In this document: one piece after another, positions 1-9,289 of the stretch | Layout: every line of letters starts with the position of its first letter | Numbering within the stretch: the stretch's first letter is position 1 | Source: Tenggerimyces flavus | Lineage (GTDB): Bacteria > Actinomycetota > Actinomycetes > Propionibacteriales > Actinopolymorphaceae | Assembly (NCBI RefSeq): GCF_016907715.1 | Contig: NZ_JAFBCM010000001.1 | Span: 4,402,001-4,466,000, forward strand | Direction: 5' to 3' | DNA length: 64,000 nt | Position numbers and translations under genes: made by a program | The notes under the pieces: model-generated | What the model saw: only the letters and a program-made list of their open reading frames with translations | Told to the model about the DNA's origin: nothing | Database searches by the model: none

Positions 1-161
1 ACGACGTGGGCAGCAAACCGTTCGTGCGGTCGGACGTCGGTACGGTCACCGTCTTCCGCGGCACAGCTGCCGGTGTGAGTACGACTGGCGCCAAGCTGAT
101 CACGCCGACGACCGTACGGATGATGTCGCTGGAAGCACGGTGGGGAGAGCTCGATGGCTAA
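1..161 (+). CDS. FG-GAP repeat protein, C-terminal fragment (runs off window start)
   Basis: An open frame entering from the window edge (first full codon at 3) ends with TAA at 159-161. Its 52 visible residues include GTVTVFRG, matching the last-blade motif of the next genes (for example GSVTILKG), so this is the tail of a further paralogue of the propeller array. The stop overlaps the ATG of the next gene by 8 nt, which suggests translational coupling in one transcript. Its extreme C-terminus (ARWGELDG) departs from the usual short F/YG-x-x-L-x-K/R ending. Upstream length is unknown. Confidence 0.7.
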   Translation, partial: DVGSKPFVRSDVGTVTVFRGTAAGVSTTGAKLITPTTVRMMSLEARWGELDG

Positions 162-1599
162 GCGATCTCGTCTCGTCACCGCGGCCGCCCTCCTGCTCCT
201 GAGCGGTCTGCTGCTGGGCCTACCGTCGTCGACGGCCTCGAGTGCGACGAAGGCGCGGCCGTCGGACTTCAACGGCGACGGCTATCCCGATCTCGTTGTC
301 GGAGCGCCCTGGGCAACCGTCGGAGGGATGCGGAACGCCGGGGCGCTGTCTGTGGTCTTCTCTTCGGCGTCTGGGCCACAGGTCAGCAAGCGGCAGTACC
401 TGAGCCGCAACCAGGCCGCGGTTCCAGGTGTCTCCCGCGAATGGGACGAGTTCGGCACCGAGGTCGCCTCGGGCGACTTCAACGGCGACGGCTACGCGGA
501 CCTGGCGATCAACACCGCCTCCGACGGACCGTCTTCGAGCGGCGGTAAGTACTGCGGCATGGTCACCGTCATGTTCGGTGGCAAGTCCCAGTTGACGACG
601 GGTCTCCGGATCAAGGAGCAGGACGGGTTCACCTGCGGCATGCTGACCTGGAGCGGGTTAGCGGCGGCTGACTTCGACCGCAACGGATACGACGACCTCG
701 TTCTCACCACACCAGGTGAGGTCGGGAACGCGTTCTGGATCTCGGGCGGTCCTCAGTTCGCCCAGGGCAAGGGCCATGACGCCAGACTGTTCGACCCGGT
801 GAGCCACGACCTGACGCGCTATGCGAGGCCGGCTGTGGGCGATGTCAACGGGGACAGCTATCCCGATCTCGTGCTGTCGCACAAGACCGAGGGACTGTGG
901 CGGACGACGCTCCATCTCGGTGGCGCGCAGGGACTTGATCCGGTGGAGTGGCAGCTGCTCACCAACGGGGGGCCTCACGTCGTGGTGGGGAACTTCAACG
1001 GGGACAAGTATGCGGACATCGCCATCGGGAACCCGTTGATCACGGTCAACACGTTCGGCAGTGCGGGGACCGTGCGCATCTATCACGGCAGCGCGAACGG
1101 GATCGACACCGCTCGGGGGTCGCAGACGCTTACGCAGGACAGTCCTGGGGTGCCGGGGTCGGTGGAGCGGATGGGCGGCTTCGGCTGGGCGTTGGCCGCC
1201 GGCGACTACAACGGGGACGGGCGGGCCGACCTTGCGATCACCGCGCAGCGGAGCTTCCGGAATGGCTTCGACAGCACTGTGAACGTGCTGTACGGCACGA
1301 CGTCGGGGATCTCGCCAGCGACGGGGAAGTCGCAGGTGTTCAGCGAGAAGACCGTCGGTCTGCCCGGGGCGAACGGCACCTCGGCGTTCGCCGAGTCCCT
1401 GTCGGCCCGCGACTTCAACAGGGATGGGCGATCCGAGCTCGTCGTCGGCTCGCCGCGGTACAACAACTACACCGGCTATGTGGCCGTCGTCCCTGGCACG
1501 ACGACCGGCCTCAAGGTGACGTCCACCAAGGGATTCTTCCCGAAGGGCTTGGGCGTTCCGGCGCCGTACTCGTCCTTCGGCGCGGCACTCGAGCGGTAG
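154..1599 (+). CDS. Secreted FG-GAP beta-propeller protein (array copy 1)
   Basis: 481 residues. A signal peptide covers about residues 1-29 (basic MAKRSR, then a leucine-rich core). Seven DxNxDG-type calcium loops follow near residues 38, 108, 173, 230, 280, 351 and 420, each within a D-(F/V/Y)-N-x-(D/N)-x-x-x-(D/E)-(L/I) motif, as in seven-bladed FG-GAP/integrin-alpha propellers. It ends in FGAALER. There is no enzymatic domain, so a surface or extracellular binding role is inferred from the fold only. Copies 2-5 follow on the same strand at -4 to +19 nt spacing. The ligand is unknown. Confidence 0.85.
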   Translation: MAKRSRLVTAAALLLLSGLLLGLPSSTASSATKARPSDFNGDGYPDLVVGAPWATVGGMRNAGALSVVFSSASGPQVSKRQYLSRNQAAVPGVSREWDEFGTEVASGDFNGDGYADLAINTASDGPSSSGGKYCGMVTVMFGGKSQLTTGLRIKEQDGFTCGMLTWSGLAAADFDRNGYDDLVLTTPGEVGNAFWISGGPQFAQGKGHDARLFDPVSHDLTRYARPAVGDVNGDSYPDLVLSHKTEGLWRTTLHLGGAQGLDPVEWQLLTNGGPHVVVGNFNGDKYADIAIGNPLITVNTFGSAGTVRIYHGSANGIDTARGSQTLTQDSPGVPGSVERMGGFGWALAAGDYNGDGRADLAITAQRSFRNGFDSTVNVLYGTTSGISPATGKSQVFSEKTVGLPGANGTSAFAESLSARDFNRDGRSELVVGSPRYNNYTGYVAVVPGTTTGLKVTSTKGFFPKGLGVPAPYSSFGAALER

Positions 1600-1612
1600 A
1601 TCGGGGAGACAG

Positions 1613-3037
1613 ATGAGACACCTACGGGGCATGGCTGTCGGTGTGGTCGCGGCGCTCGTACTCGGAGCTGCGGGTACGGCGGCGGCTGAGCCGGCCAAGG
1701 AAGCAGACTTCAACGGCGACGGACATCCCGATCTCGCGGTCGGCGGTCCGTACGCCACGGTGAGCAAGCAGGCCGATGCTGGCGCCGTCGGTCTCGTGTG
1801 GGGTTCCGCGAAGGGGCTCAACGCCAAGAAGGTCGGCACGATCAAGCAGTCGCAGGCGGCGATTCCGGGGGAGCCGGGCGAGTACGAGATGTTCGGCTGG
1901 GCGCTCCGGTCCGGCGACTTCGACGGCGACGGCTATGCCGACCTGGCGGTGAGTACGCCGCAGGAGGACAGGGGAGACGAGGTCCCACCAGGTGCGCTGT
2001 TCCTGGTGTTCGGCAGCCCCACCGGGCTCACGTCCGCGATCCGCCTCGACCCACCGCCGGACGACGACTACCTCGGCTGGTTCGCCGGCACGCTGACCGT
2101 CGGCGACTACGACAAGGACGGCTTCGACGACCTCGTCGTCGGGATGCTCAACGACATCGACAACCCGGCCTATCTCATCAAGGGCAAGGCGGACCTGCGC
2201 AAGCCCGGCGCCGCCACGTTCGTCCCTGTCGTCACCCCGAACCCGCCATGGTCGATCGGTGATCCGGCAGCGGGCGACATCAACGGCGACAGCTATGACG
2301 ACCTCGTGGTCCCGCGCCGGTACGGCCAGCGTACGGAGGCACTCGTCTACTTCGGCGGTGCCTCCGGGCTCGGTAAGACGCCGCAACGCCAGCCAGGCAG
2401 TGGCTACTACACGGCCACGGGGGACCTCGACAACGACGGGTACGACGACATCGCGTTCGGCGACCCGTCGGCGCGCATCGTGAGCGACAGCAATGGGCTG
2501 GTCCGGGTCTGGTACGGCTCGAAGAACGGCCTCGACACCAAGCGCGGCGTGCTCAAGCTCACCCAGCTGACGCCGCGCATCCCCGACGACCCCGAGGAGC
2601 CCGACGGCTTCGGCGCCGCGGTCGCGATCGGCGACGTGAACGGCAACGGCCGGGCCGACCTCGCGATCGGCACCGAGAACGAGTCCATCGGCAAGATCCT
2701 CCAAGCGGGCAAGGTGTTCCTGATCTACGGCGACGCCAAGGGCATCGTGCCGGCGACGGCGCGGATCGACACGTTCACGCAGGACTCGCCCGGCGTCCAG
2801 GACTCCGTCGAGGACCACGACACCTTCGGCACCGGCCTCGCGTTCCGCGACTTCAACGGCGACGGCCTGGCCGAGCTGCAGGTTTCCGCGCCCGGCGAGA
2901 ACGGGTTCGAAGGCTCGGTCACGATCCTCAAGGGCGCCAAGAGCGGCCTCACGGGCATCGGCTCCCAGACGTACACACCCGCCAACACCGGAATCGGCAA
3001 GACCGAAGCTGGCTTCGGCATCGGGCTCGACAAGTAG
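1613..3037 (+). CDS. Secreted FG-GAP beta-propeller protein (array copy 2)
   Basis: 474 residues, starting 13 nt after the previous stop; GGGGAG before the ATG supports the start. The signal peptide is about residues 1-25, ending near AAAEPA. Seven calcium loops begin at residue 32 (DFNGDGHPDL) and include DFDGDGYADL, DYDKDGFDDL, DINGDSYDDL, DLDNDGYDDI, DVNGNGRADL and DFNGDGLAEL. The C-terminus is FGIGLDK. Phrases such as YGDAKGIVPATARI are shared with copies 3-5, showing recent paralogy. Nothing identifies a ligand; a calcium-stabilised extracellular propeller is the family inference. Confidence 0.85.
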   Translation: MRHLRGMAVGVVAALVLGAAGTAAAEPAKEADFNGDGHPDLAVGGPYATVSKQADAGAVGLVWGSAKGLNAKKVGTIKQSQAAIPGEPGEYEMFGWALRSGDFDGDGYADLAVSTPQEDRGDEVPPGALFLVFGSPTGLTSAIRLDPPPDDDYLGWFAGTLTVGDYDKDGFDDLVVGMLNDIDNPAYLIKGKADLRKPGAATFVPVVTPNPPWSIGDPAAGDINGDSYDDLVVPRRYGQRTEALVYFGGASGLGKTPQRQPGSGYYTATGDLDNDGYDDIAFGDPSARIVSDSNGLVRVWYGSKNGLDTKRGVLKLTQLTPRIPDDPEEPDGFGAAVAIGDVNGNGRADLAIGTENESIGKILQAGKVFLIYGDAKGIVPATARIDTFTQDSPGVQDSVEDHDTFGTGLAFRDFNGDGLAELQVSAPGENGFEGSVTILKGAKSGLTGIGSQTYTPANTGIGKTEAGFGIGLDK

Positions 3038-3050
3038 AGGAAGAGCAGAG

Positions 3051-4472
3051 ATGAGAACCACACGGGGGATCGCTGTCATGGGCATGGCCGCGGTGGCCGT
3101 GTTCGGCATCCTGGGAACGGCGACAGGAGAACCGAAAGCGACACCGGCCAAACCGTCGGACTTCAACGGGGACGGGCACTCCGACCTCGCCGCCGGCGCG
3201 TACGGCACCAAGCTCGGCGACATCGTCAACGCCGGCGCGATCTCCGTCGTCTACGGGTCGGCGGGCAGGCTCGACCCGAAGAAGACCAGGGCGATCGACG
3301 AGACGTCGGCGCTCATCTCCGGGGATCCGCAGGACTGGGAGGAGTTCGGCCGTACGGTCAAGTCGGGGGACTTCAACGCCGACGGGTACGCCGACCTGTC
3401 CGTCTCCGCGGGCGAAGAGCACGGCTATCCGCGCAGCGGGTCGTTCTTCCTGCTGTTCGGCAGCCCCACGGGATTCGCCAAGACGGTCGAGCTCACCTCG
3501 CCGGATCCTGGCAGCCTGGGCATCCGGCAGACGGTCGGAGACTTCGACAAGGACGGGTTCGCCGACCTCTTCGCCTCGATGTACGGCGAGTATCAGCCGC
3601 TGGGCTACGTGATCTACGGGAACGCCCAGCTGAGCGAACCAGGCCAGGCCGAGCTCGTCGAGCTCCCCGGGGACCTCTCGTCCTTCGGGCTGTGGGATCC
3701 GGGCGCCGGCGACGTGGACGGCGACGGCTACGACGACCTGATCCTCCCGCGGGTCAGGGACACCCAGTCCGAGGTCCTGCTGTACCGCGGCGGACCGAAC
3801 GGACTCCCCGCACAGCGAAGCCAGCGGCTCGCGGGCAGCGGAATGCGCACCGCCGTTGGCGATCTGGACAACGACGGGTACGACGACGTCGCGTTCGGCG
3901 ACGCGAACGTCAGCCTGCCCGGCGCGTTCCACACCGGCCAGGTGAAGCTCTGGTACGGATCGAAGACCGGCCTTGATGCGAAGCGCGGCATGACCAAGCT
4001 CACCACGGCGAGCGCGAGGGTGCCCGGCGATCCGGGAGTGAACGACAGGTTCGGCGACGACGTCGCGATCGGCGACGTGAACGGCAACGGCCGCGCCGAG
4101 CTCGCGATCGGCGTACCCGGCGCGGACCTCGGCAAGCAGGCCGACACCGGAAGAACGGTGGTGATCTACGGCGATGCGAAGGGCATCGTCACCAGCACCG
4201 CGCGGATCGAGAGCTTCACGCAGAACTCCGCCGGGGTGCAGAGCGACTACGCGAACGGCGGCGGCTTCGGCAGCAAGCTGGCGTTCGGCGACTTCACCGG
4301 AGACAAGCGGAACGAGCTCCTCGTTCGGGCCAACGACTTCGGCGGATCGATCACCGTGCTCATCGCGTCGACCGGTGGCCTGACCGGCAAGGGTTCGCAG
4401 ATGTACACGGCGAAGAACACCGGCATCACCACCTCCACCCGCAACGCCTATGGCGAAGGGTTGAACAAGTGA
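3051..4472 (+). CDS. Secreted FG-GAP beta-propeller protein (array copy 3)
   Basis: 473 residues, 13 nt after copy 2, with an AGGAAG-type ribosome site. The signal peptide is about 1-26. Seven blades carry DFNGDGHSDL (residue 37), DFNADGYADL, DFDKDGFADL, DVDGDGYDDL, DLDNDGYDDV, DVNGNGRAEL and a weaker DFTGDKRNEL. Copy 4 is its closest relative: both share long stretches around RGMTK, FGDDVAIGDVNGNGRAEL and QSDYANG, so they probably arose from the latest duplication. It ends YGEGLNK. The stop overlaps the GTG start of copy 4 (GTGA), so translation is probably coupled. Confidence 0.85.
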   Translation: MRTTRGIAVMGMAAVAVFGILGTATGEPKATPAKPSDFNGDGHSDLAAGAYGTKLGDIVNAGAISVVYGSAGRLDPKKTRAIDETSALISGDPQDWEEFGRTVKSGDFNADGYADLSVSAGEEHGYPRSGSFFLLFGSPTGFAKTVELTSPDPGSLGIRQTVGDFDKDGFADLFASMYGEYQPLGYVIYGNAQLSEPGQAELVELPGDLSSFGLWDPGAGDVDGDGYDDLILPRVRDTQSEVLLYRGGPNGLPAQRSQRLAGSGMRTAVGDLDNDGYDDVAFGDANVSLPGAFHTGQVKLWYGSKTGLDAKRGMTKLTTASARVPGDPGVNDRFGDDVAIGDVNGNGRAELAIGVPGADLGKQADTGRTVVIYGDAKGIVTSTARIESFTQNSAGVQSDYANGGGFGSKLAFGDFTGDKRNELLVRANDFGGSITVLIASTGGLTGKGSQMYTAKNTGITTSTRNAYGEGLNK

Positions 4473-5884
4473 GAACGGCCGCGAGAGTCGGCGCGGCCAT
4501 TGCAGCGCTCGGGTTGGCCGCGACGACGGGCGTCGCATCGGCCGAGCCAGCGGCGACTCCGGCGAAGGCGTCGGACTTCAACGGGGACGGGCATTCCGAC
4601 CTCGCGGTCGGCGGATTCGGTACCTGGGTCGGGTGGATGGAGATGGCCGGCACCGTTGTCGTGATCGACGGATCGCAAGGCCGGCTCGACCCGCGCAAGA
4701 CCACGGTGATCAACCAGTCCTCGGAGTTCATGTCCGAGGAACCGAGGATCTGGGAGGAGTTCGGCCGCACGATCGGGTCCGGCGACTTCAACGGCGACGG
4801 GTACGCCGACCTGTCCGTCTCCTCGCAGGAGTCGTTCACCTATCCTCGGAGCGGATCGCTGTTCCTGCTGTTCGGCAGTCCGGCCGGGTTGGCCGAGGCG
4901 GTCGAGCTCCCCTCGCCGGGAGAGGGAAAGTTCGGGAGACGACAGACCGTCGGGGACTTCGACAACGACGGCTTCGCGGACATCTTCGCCTCGATGTCCG
5001 GGACCAATCTGCCGCTGGGGTACGTGATCTACGGCAACGCCGAGCTGAGCGAACCGGGGCAGGCGGACTTCGCCGCTGTCCATGCCGATGCGGCGGGCTT
5101 CACGGCCTGGGATCCCGGTGCCGGCGATGTGGACGGCGACGGCTACGACGACCTGGTCGTCCCTCGCGTGAACGGCACCCGCTCGGAGGTGCTGCTGTTC
5201 CGCGGCGGGCCCAACGGGCTGCCGGAGCGACGCAGCCAACGGCTCGCGGGCGGCGGAATGCGTACCGCCGTGGGCGATCTGGACAACGACGGCCACGACG
5301 ACGTGGCGTTCGGCGACTCCAACGTCGGCGTGAACGGCAAGTTCCACGCCGGCCAGGTGAAGGTCTGGTACGGCGCGAAGACCGGTATGGACGCGAAGCG
5401 CGGCATGACCAAGATCACCGCGGCGACCGCGCGGATCCCCGGCGAACCAGGCGTCGAGAGCAGGTTCGGCGACGACGTCGCGATCGGCGACGTGAACGGG
5501 AACGGCCGAGCCGAGCTCGCGATCGGCGTCCCGTTCGAGGACATCGGCACCCAGTCCGCCACGGGCCGGGCGATCGTCCTCTACGGCGACGCCAAGGGCA
5601 TCGTCCCCGCGACCGCGCGGATCGAGAGCTTCACCCAGAACTCGCCCGGTGTCCAGAGCGACTACGCGAACGGCAAGTTCTTCGGCAGCAAGCTCGCGTT
5701 CGGCGACTACACCGGCGACGGGCGGAGCGAGCTCCTCGTCAAGGCGGGCGACTTCTCCGGATCCGTCACCGTCCTCAACGCGTCGGCCGGAGGTCTGACC
5801 GGGGTTGGGTCGCAGATGTACACGGCGAAGAACACCGGCATCGAGTCGAGGGTCCCGTCCTTCGGCGAGGGGTTGAACAAGTAA
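4469..5884 (+). CDS. Secreted FG-GAP beta-propeller protein (array copy 4)
   Basis: 471 residues, GTG start within the GTGA overlap with copy 3. The signal peptide is about 1-25 (AALGLAATTGVASAEP). There are seven calcium-loop blades starting at residue 36, and the protein ends FGEGLNK, almost the same as copy 3. The high identity to copy 3 means this DNA could recombine or be mis-assembled. As for the others, no catalytic domain is visible; an extracellular or surface propeller is the only supported statement. Confidence 0.85.
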   Translation: MRTAARVGAAIAALGLAATTGVASAEPAATPAKASDFNGDGHSDLAVGGFGTWVGWMEMAGTVVVIDGSQGRLDPRKTTVINQSSEFMSEEPRIWEEFGRTIGSGDFNGDGYADLSVSSQESFTYPRSGSLFLLFGSPAGLAEAVELPSPGEGKFGRRQTVGDFDNDGFADIFASMSGTNLPLGYVIYGNAELSEPGQADFAAVHADAAGFTAWDPGAGDVDGDGYDDLVVPRVNGTRSEVLLFRGGPNGLPERRSQRLAGGGMRTAVGDLDNDGHDDVAFGDSNVGVNGKFHAGQVKVWYGAKTGMDAKRGMTKITAATARIPGEPGVESRFGDDVAIGDVNGNGRAELAIGVPFEDIGTQSATGRAIVLYGDAKGIVPATARIESFTQNSPGVQSDYANGKFFGSKLAFGDYTGDGRSELLVKAGDFSGSVTVLNASAGGLTGVGSQMYTAKNTGIESRVPSFGEGLNK

Positions 5885-5903
5885 CAAACAAGGGGAGGGA
5901 ATC

Positions 5904-7160
5904 GTGAACAGCACAACGAGAGTCAGTGCGGTCGTGGCCGCGCTCGGTCTGGCCGCGGCGGTGGGGTTGGTGGCAGCAGGCGCTCCCGTTCATCCCGGGC
6001 GAGCCCAACGACACTGAATCCTTCGCCAACAGCATCGAGTCCGGAGACTTCGACGGCGACGGGTTCGCAGACCTGTCCGTCGGCGCGACCGGGGAGATGC
6101 ACGGGGACGTAGAAGGAGCGGTCTTCCTGCTGTTCGGCAGCGCGACCGGCTTCACGAAGTCCGTCGAGGTTCCAGCGCCGGAAACCGACGAGGGCCGGCT
6201 GTTCGGGTACGAGCAGACGGTTGGCGACTTCAACAAGGACGGCTTCGCCGACATCTACATCGACCACGCCACCGAGGCAGCCCTCGGCTACGTGATCTAC
6301 GGGGACGCGACGCTGAGCGAGCCCAACGATGCCGTCCTCCAGCCGATCGCCGATGACGGTTCGGAGGGAGCATCGGAGAGCCGGGAGCGGGTGACGTCAA
6401 CGGCGATGGGTACGACGACCTCGTCCTGCCTCGGTCCTTGGGCACCCGGTCCGAGGTGCTGCTGTTCCTCGGCGGTTCCGGTGGCTTGCCCCAGCAACGG
6501 TCTCAGCGGCTGGCGGGTAGCGGAGGAAGCTCCGCGTTGGGCGACCTGGACAACGACGGATTTGACGACGTGGCGTTCGGCGACATCAGCGTCGAGATCA
6601 ATGGTCAGGAGCAGGCCGGTCAGGTGAAGATCTGGTACGGCTCGAAGACCGGCCTCAACGCGACCCGTGGGATGACCAAGATCACCCAGGCCAGTGCCCG
6701 CATCCCCGACGACCCGGAGGAGCTGGACTACTTCGGGTTCGACGTCGCCATCGGTGACGTGAACGGCAACGGGCGGGCCGAGCTCGCCATCGGCATCACC
6801 GGCGAGGTCGTGGCGTCGAAGCGGGAAGCCGGCATGGTCGTCGTCATCTACGGCGACGCGAAGGGCATCGTGACCTCGACCGCCCGGATCGAGACGTTCA
6901 CGCAGAACTCGTCCGGAGTCCAGGACGACCCGGAGACGCACGACTTCTTCGGCGGCAGCCTCGCGTTCCGGGACTTCGACGGAGACGGACGGAACGAGCT
7001 CCAGATTGGCGCGCTCTTCGAGAACGCGCTGCAGGGCTCCGTGACGATCCTCGATGGGACCACCGACGGGCTGTCGGGGCAGTTCTCGCAGACCTACACG
7101 GCGAAGAACACCGGCATCGGCGACCAGCCAGCGCGCTACGGCCTGGCGCTCGACAGGTAG
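5904..7160 (+). pseudogene. Decayed FG-GAP propeller gene (array copy 5)
   Basis: A GTG at 5904 with GGGGAGGG upstream opens a signal peptide very like copy 4, but that frame stops (TGA) about 38 codons in. The second blade continues one frame over, so the whole first blade is missing, consistent with an internal deletion near 5970-5985. A second shift near 6357-6370 changes frame again: the fourth blade (GAGDVNGDGYDDL) through to YGLALDR* at 7160 reads in the original frame, which has a stop at 6354 just upstream. Six of seven calcium loops survive. The second lesion could be a sequencing error; the first is not easily explained that way. Confidence 0.75.
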
Positions 7161-7218
7161 CCAGCCTCGAGCCTTCGTCTGGCGGTGGGTTCGACCGGCC
7201 CGCCCCACCCCGCCCTGG

Positions 7219-7300
7219 GGCAAATGATCATGTTTACATGATCATTTGCCGCTTTACGTGGGGTGGACGCCAGGTAGAGGGGTCACTGGCCGGGTAAGGC
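7219..7300. repeat. Dispersed palindrome family A, copy 1
   Basis: A perfect 15-bp inverted repeat, GGCAAATGATCATGT, with a TT centre (7219-7250), followed by about 50 bp flanked by an imperfect GCCGCTTTAC / GTAAGGCG pair. The whole arrangement recurs at 19895-19978. It lies between two convergent genes, so a bidirectional terminator is possible, but no T-run follows. Confidence 0.75.
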
Positions 7301-7327
7301 GACCACGACGCTTCACCCACGGAGTGC

Positions 7328-8098
7328 CTAAGCGGGCGGGTCGAAACGGCCGTCGATGGCGGTCCAGCCGCCGTCGACGGTCAGGACCGAGCCGGTCACG
7401 TACGAGGCTGCGTCGGAGGCCAGGAAGACCACGGCGCCGGCGATCTCGGAGGGGGTTGCCCAGCGGGCCAGGGCGCTCTTGTTGGCGTACGCGGCGTACC
7501 ACTCCGGCTGCTGCTTGATCTGCGCTGTCAGCGGCGTCTCGACCACGCCCGGGGCGATGGCGTTGGCACGGACGCCAGCGGGGCCGAACTCCGCCGCGGC
7601 CGTCCGCAGCAGCTGGATCAGGCCCGCCTTCGTCGCCGCGTAGACGCCCTGGCCGGGCTCGACCGTCTGGCCGCGGATCGAGGAGAAGCCGATGATGCTG
7701 CCCCGACCGCGGTCGACCATCCCGCGCCCGAACGCTCGCACCAGCTCGAAGGAGGCGCGCAAGTTCAGGTTGAGGACGCGGTCGTACTCCTCGACCGTGT
7801 AGTCCAGCAGCCGCTTGCGTACGTTCACCGCCGCCGTGAACACCAGCACGTCCACGTCGCCCAGAGCGGCAGCGGAGGCCAGGACAGCAGCGCTGTCGAG
7901 GACGTCCAGGACGTACGAGGACGCCGACCCGCCGCAGGCCTCCGCCGTCGCCGCGGCGGTGTCGCCGTCGCGGTCCGCGCACACCACCGAGGCGCCGTGC
8001 GCGGCCAACGCGAGAGCGGCCTCCCGGCCGATGCCGCTGCCGGCACCGACCACCACCGCACGACGACCGTCGAGCCGGAACAACTGCGAGTAGTCCAT
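7328..8098 (-). CDS. SDR-family NAD(P)-dependent oxidoreductase
   Basis: 256 residues, the normal classical-SDR length. The glycine-rich cofactor motif GAGSGIG is at 18-24. The catalytic Ser is about 140, with Tyr153 and Lys157 in YAATK. A late SVLTVDGGW matches the usual SDR C-terminal signature. It starts 3 nt after the stop of the M20 peptidase, as the last gene of the peptide-transport operon. The substrate is not readable from sequence; the position suggests oxidation or reduction of a product released from the imported compound. Confidence 0.85.
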   Translation of the reverse strand: MDYSQLFRLDGRRAVVVGAGSGIGREAALALAAHGASVVCADRDGDTAAATAEACGGSASSYVLDVLDSAAVLASAAALGDVDVLVFTAAVNVRKRLLDYTVEEYDRVLNLNLRASFELVRAFGRGMVDRGRGSIIGFSSIRGQTVEPGQGVYAATKAGLIQLLRTAAAEFGPAGVRANAIAPGVVETPLTAQIKQQPEWYAAYANKSALARWATPSEIAGAVVFLASDAASYVTGSVLTVDGGWTAIDGRFDPPA

Positions 8099-8101
8099 GG
8101 G

Positions 8102-9289
8102 TCAGCCCCCTAGAAAGAGTCGAGCGGTCTCGGCGAAAACCCTTGTGCAGTTGACGATCTCGTCCACCTCGACGAACTCGTCGGCCTGGTGCGCGATCCA
8201 CTTGCCGCCCGGTCCGTACACGATCGTCACCATCCCCGCATCGCGCGTCAGGATCGTCCCGTCCGTCGCGCCCGGCACGCCGCCGTACTCCGCGGGCGTG
8301 CCATAGACAGACGAGTGCGCGGCGGCGAGCGCGCCTACCAACGGATGCGACGACGGCGTGTCCACCGGCGGCCGGTCGTCGACCACCGACACCGACGAAC
8401 GCACACCCTCCGGCGCACCAGCCGACGCGGCCAGCGACTCGACCAGCGAGACCACCGAGGCATGCGAGACCCCGGGAATGGTCCGTACGTCCACGCACAC
8501 CGTGCAGTGCGACGGGATCACGTTGATCTGCTCGACCGACCCGGCAGCCAGCACAGTCGGTGTCAGATACACCTCGCCCAGATGCTCGTGCGAAGGATGC
8601 GCCTTCTGCAGCTCGGCCTGCAGGTCGGCGAGCGACCCCAACAGCCGGCCGGCGGCGAGGATCGGGTTCCGCCCGTGCTGCGGCATCGCCCCGTGCGCCA
8701 TCGCCCCGGCGAACGAGACGCGCAGCCGGATCGCGCCCTTCGCGACCAGGCAGATCTCGCCCGCCTCGGGTTCGGCGATGACCGCGCCGTCCACCTCGCG
8801 CGCCAACGGCGAAGAGGCGAACGCCTTCGCGCCGAGCATCATGCCTTCCTCGTCCACCAGTGCGCACACGACGATCCGTCCGGGGAACGGCCCCGCCAGC
8901 TGGAGGGCCCGAACGGCGTACAAGCAGGCCGCCAGCCCCGACTTCATGTCCGCCGACCCACGACCAAAGAGGCGCCCGTCCACGATCGACCCGCCAAAAG
9001 GATCGACGGTCCAGTCCGAAAGATCCCCCTCGGTCACGACGTCCGTATGGCCTTCGAACAACAAAGTCGCTCCCGGACCCCCGCCACCTGGCACAACGGC
9101 CACGACGTTCGGCCGACCCGGTGCGACTTCCGTCACGACCGGCGACCATCCGAACGACCGCATCTTCTCGACCACGGCCGCGGCGGCCGCGGACTCCGCC
9201 GAGCCGGCGGCGGGGTCGTGCACGCTCCGGATCCGCACCAGCTCCTGGGTGAACGCGACGACGCCCTCGGCGTCCACGGCGACAGTCAC
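8102..9289 (-). CDS. M20-family peptidase/deacylase (ArgE/DapE-like)
   Basis: 395 residues with a GTG start inside a GTGA overlap with the upstream ATPase gene. Two-metal M20 motifs are in order: H81-x-D83 (GHTDV), D114 in GRGSADMKSG, and E147-E148 in VDEEG. A dimerisation domain and late metal-ligand region (IAHQADEF) follow. Family members hydrolyse N-acyl amino acids, dipeptides or succinyl-diaminopimelate, releasing free amino acids in the cytoplasm. Coupling to an oligopeptide-type ABC importer makes an imported peptide or N-acyl amino acid the likely substrate; ArgE versus DapE cannot be decided. Confidence 0.85.
   Translation of the reverse strand: MTVAVDAEGVVAFTQELVRIRSVHDPAAGSAESAAAAAVVEKMRSFGWSPVVTEVAPGRPNVVAVVPGGGGPGATLLFEGHTDVVTEGDLSDWTVDPFGGSIVDGRLFGRGSADMKSGLAACLYAVRALQLAGPFPGRIVVCALVDEEGMMLGAKAFASSPLAREVDGAVIAEPEAGEICLVAKGAIRLRVSFAGAMAHGAMPQHGRNPILAAGRLLGSLADLQAELQKAHPSHEHLGEVYLTPTVLAAGSVEQINVIPSHCTVCVDVRTIPGVSHASVVSLVESLAASAGAPEGVRSSVSVVDDRPPVDTPSSHPLVGALAAAHSSVYGTPAEYGGVPGATDGTILTRDAGMVTIVYGPGGKWIAHQADEFVEVDEIVNCTRVFAETARLFLGG

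Noticed and set aside
658-1845. Long minus-strand frames across the FG-GAP genes, including 1622-3229, 2949-4538 and 4448-5914
   Set aside because: They mirror the repeated GAC/GGC codons of the plus-strand propellers; they have no signal peptides or motifs and run through gene boundaries.
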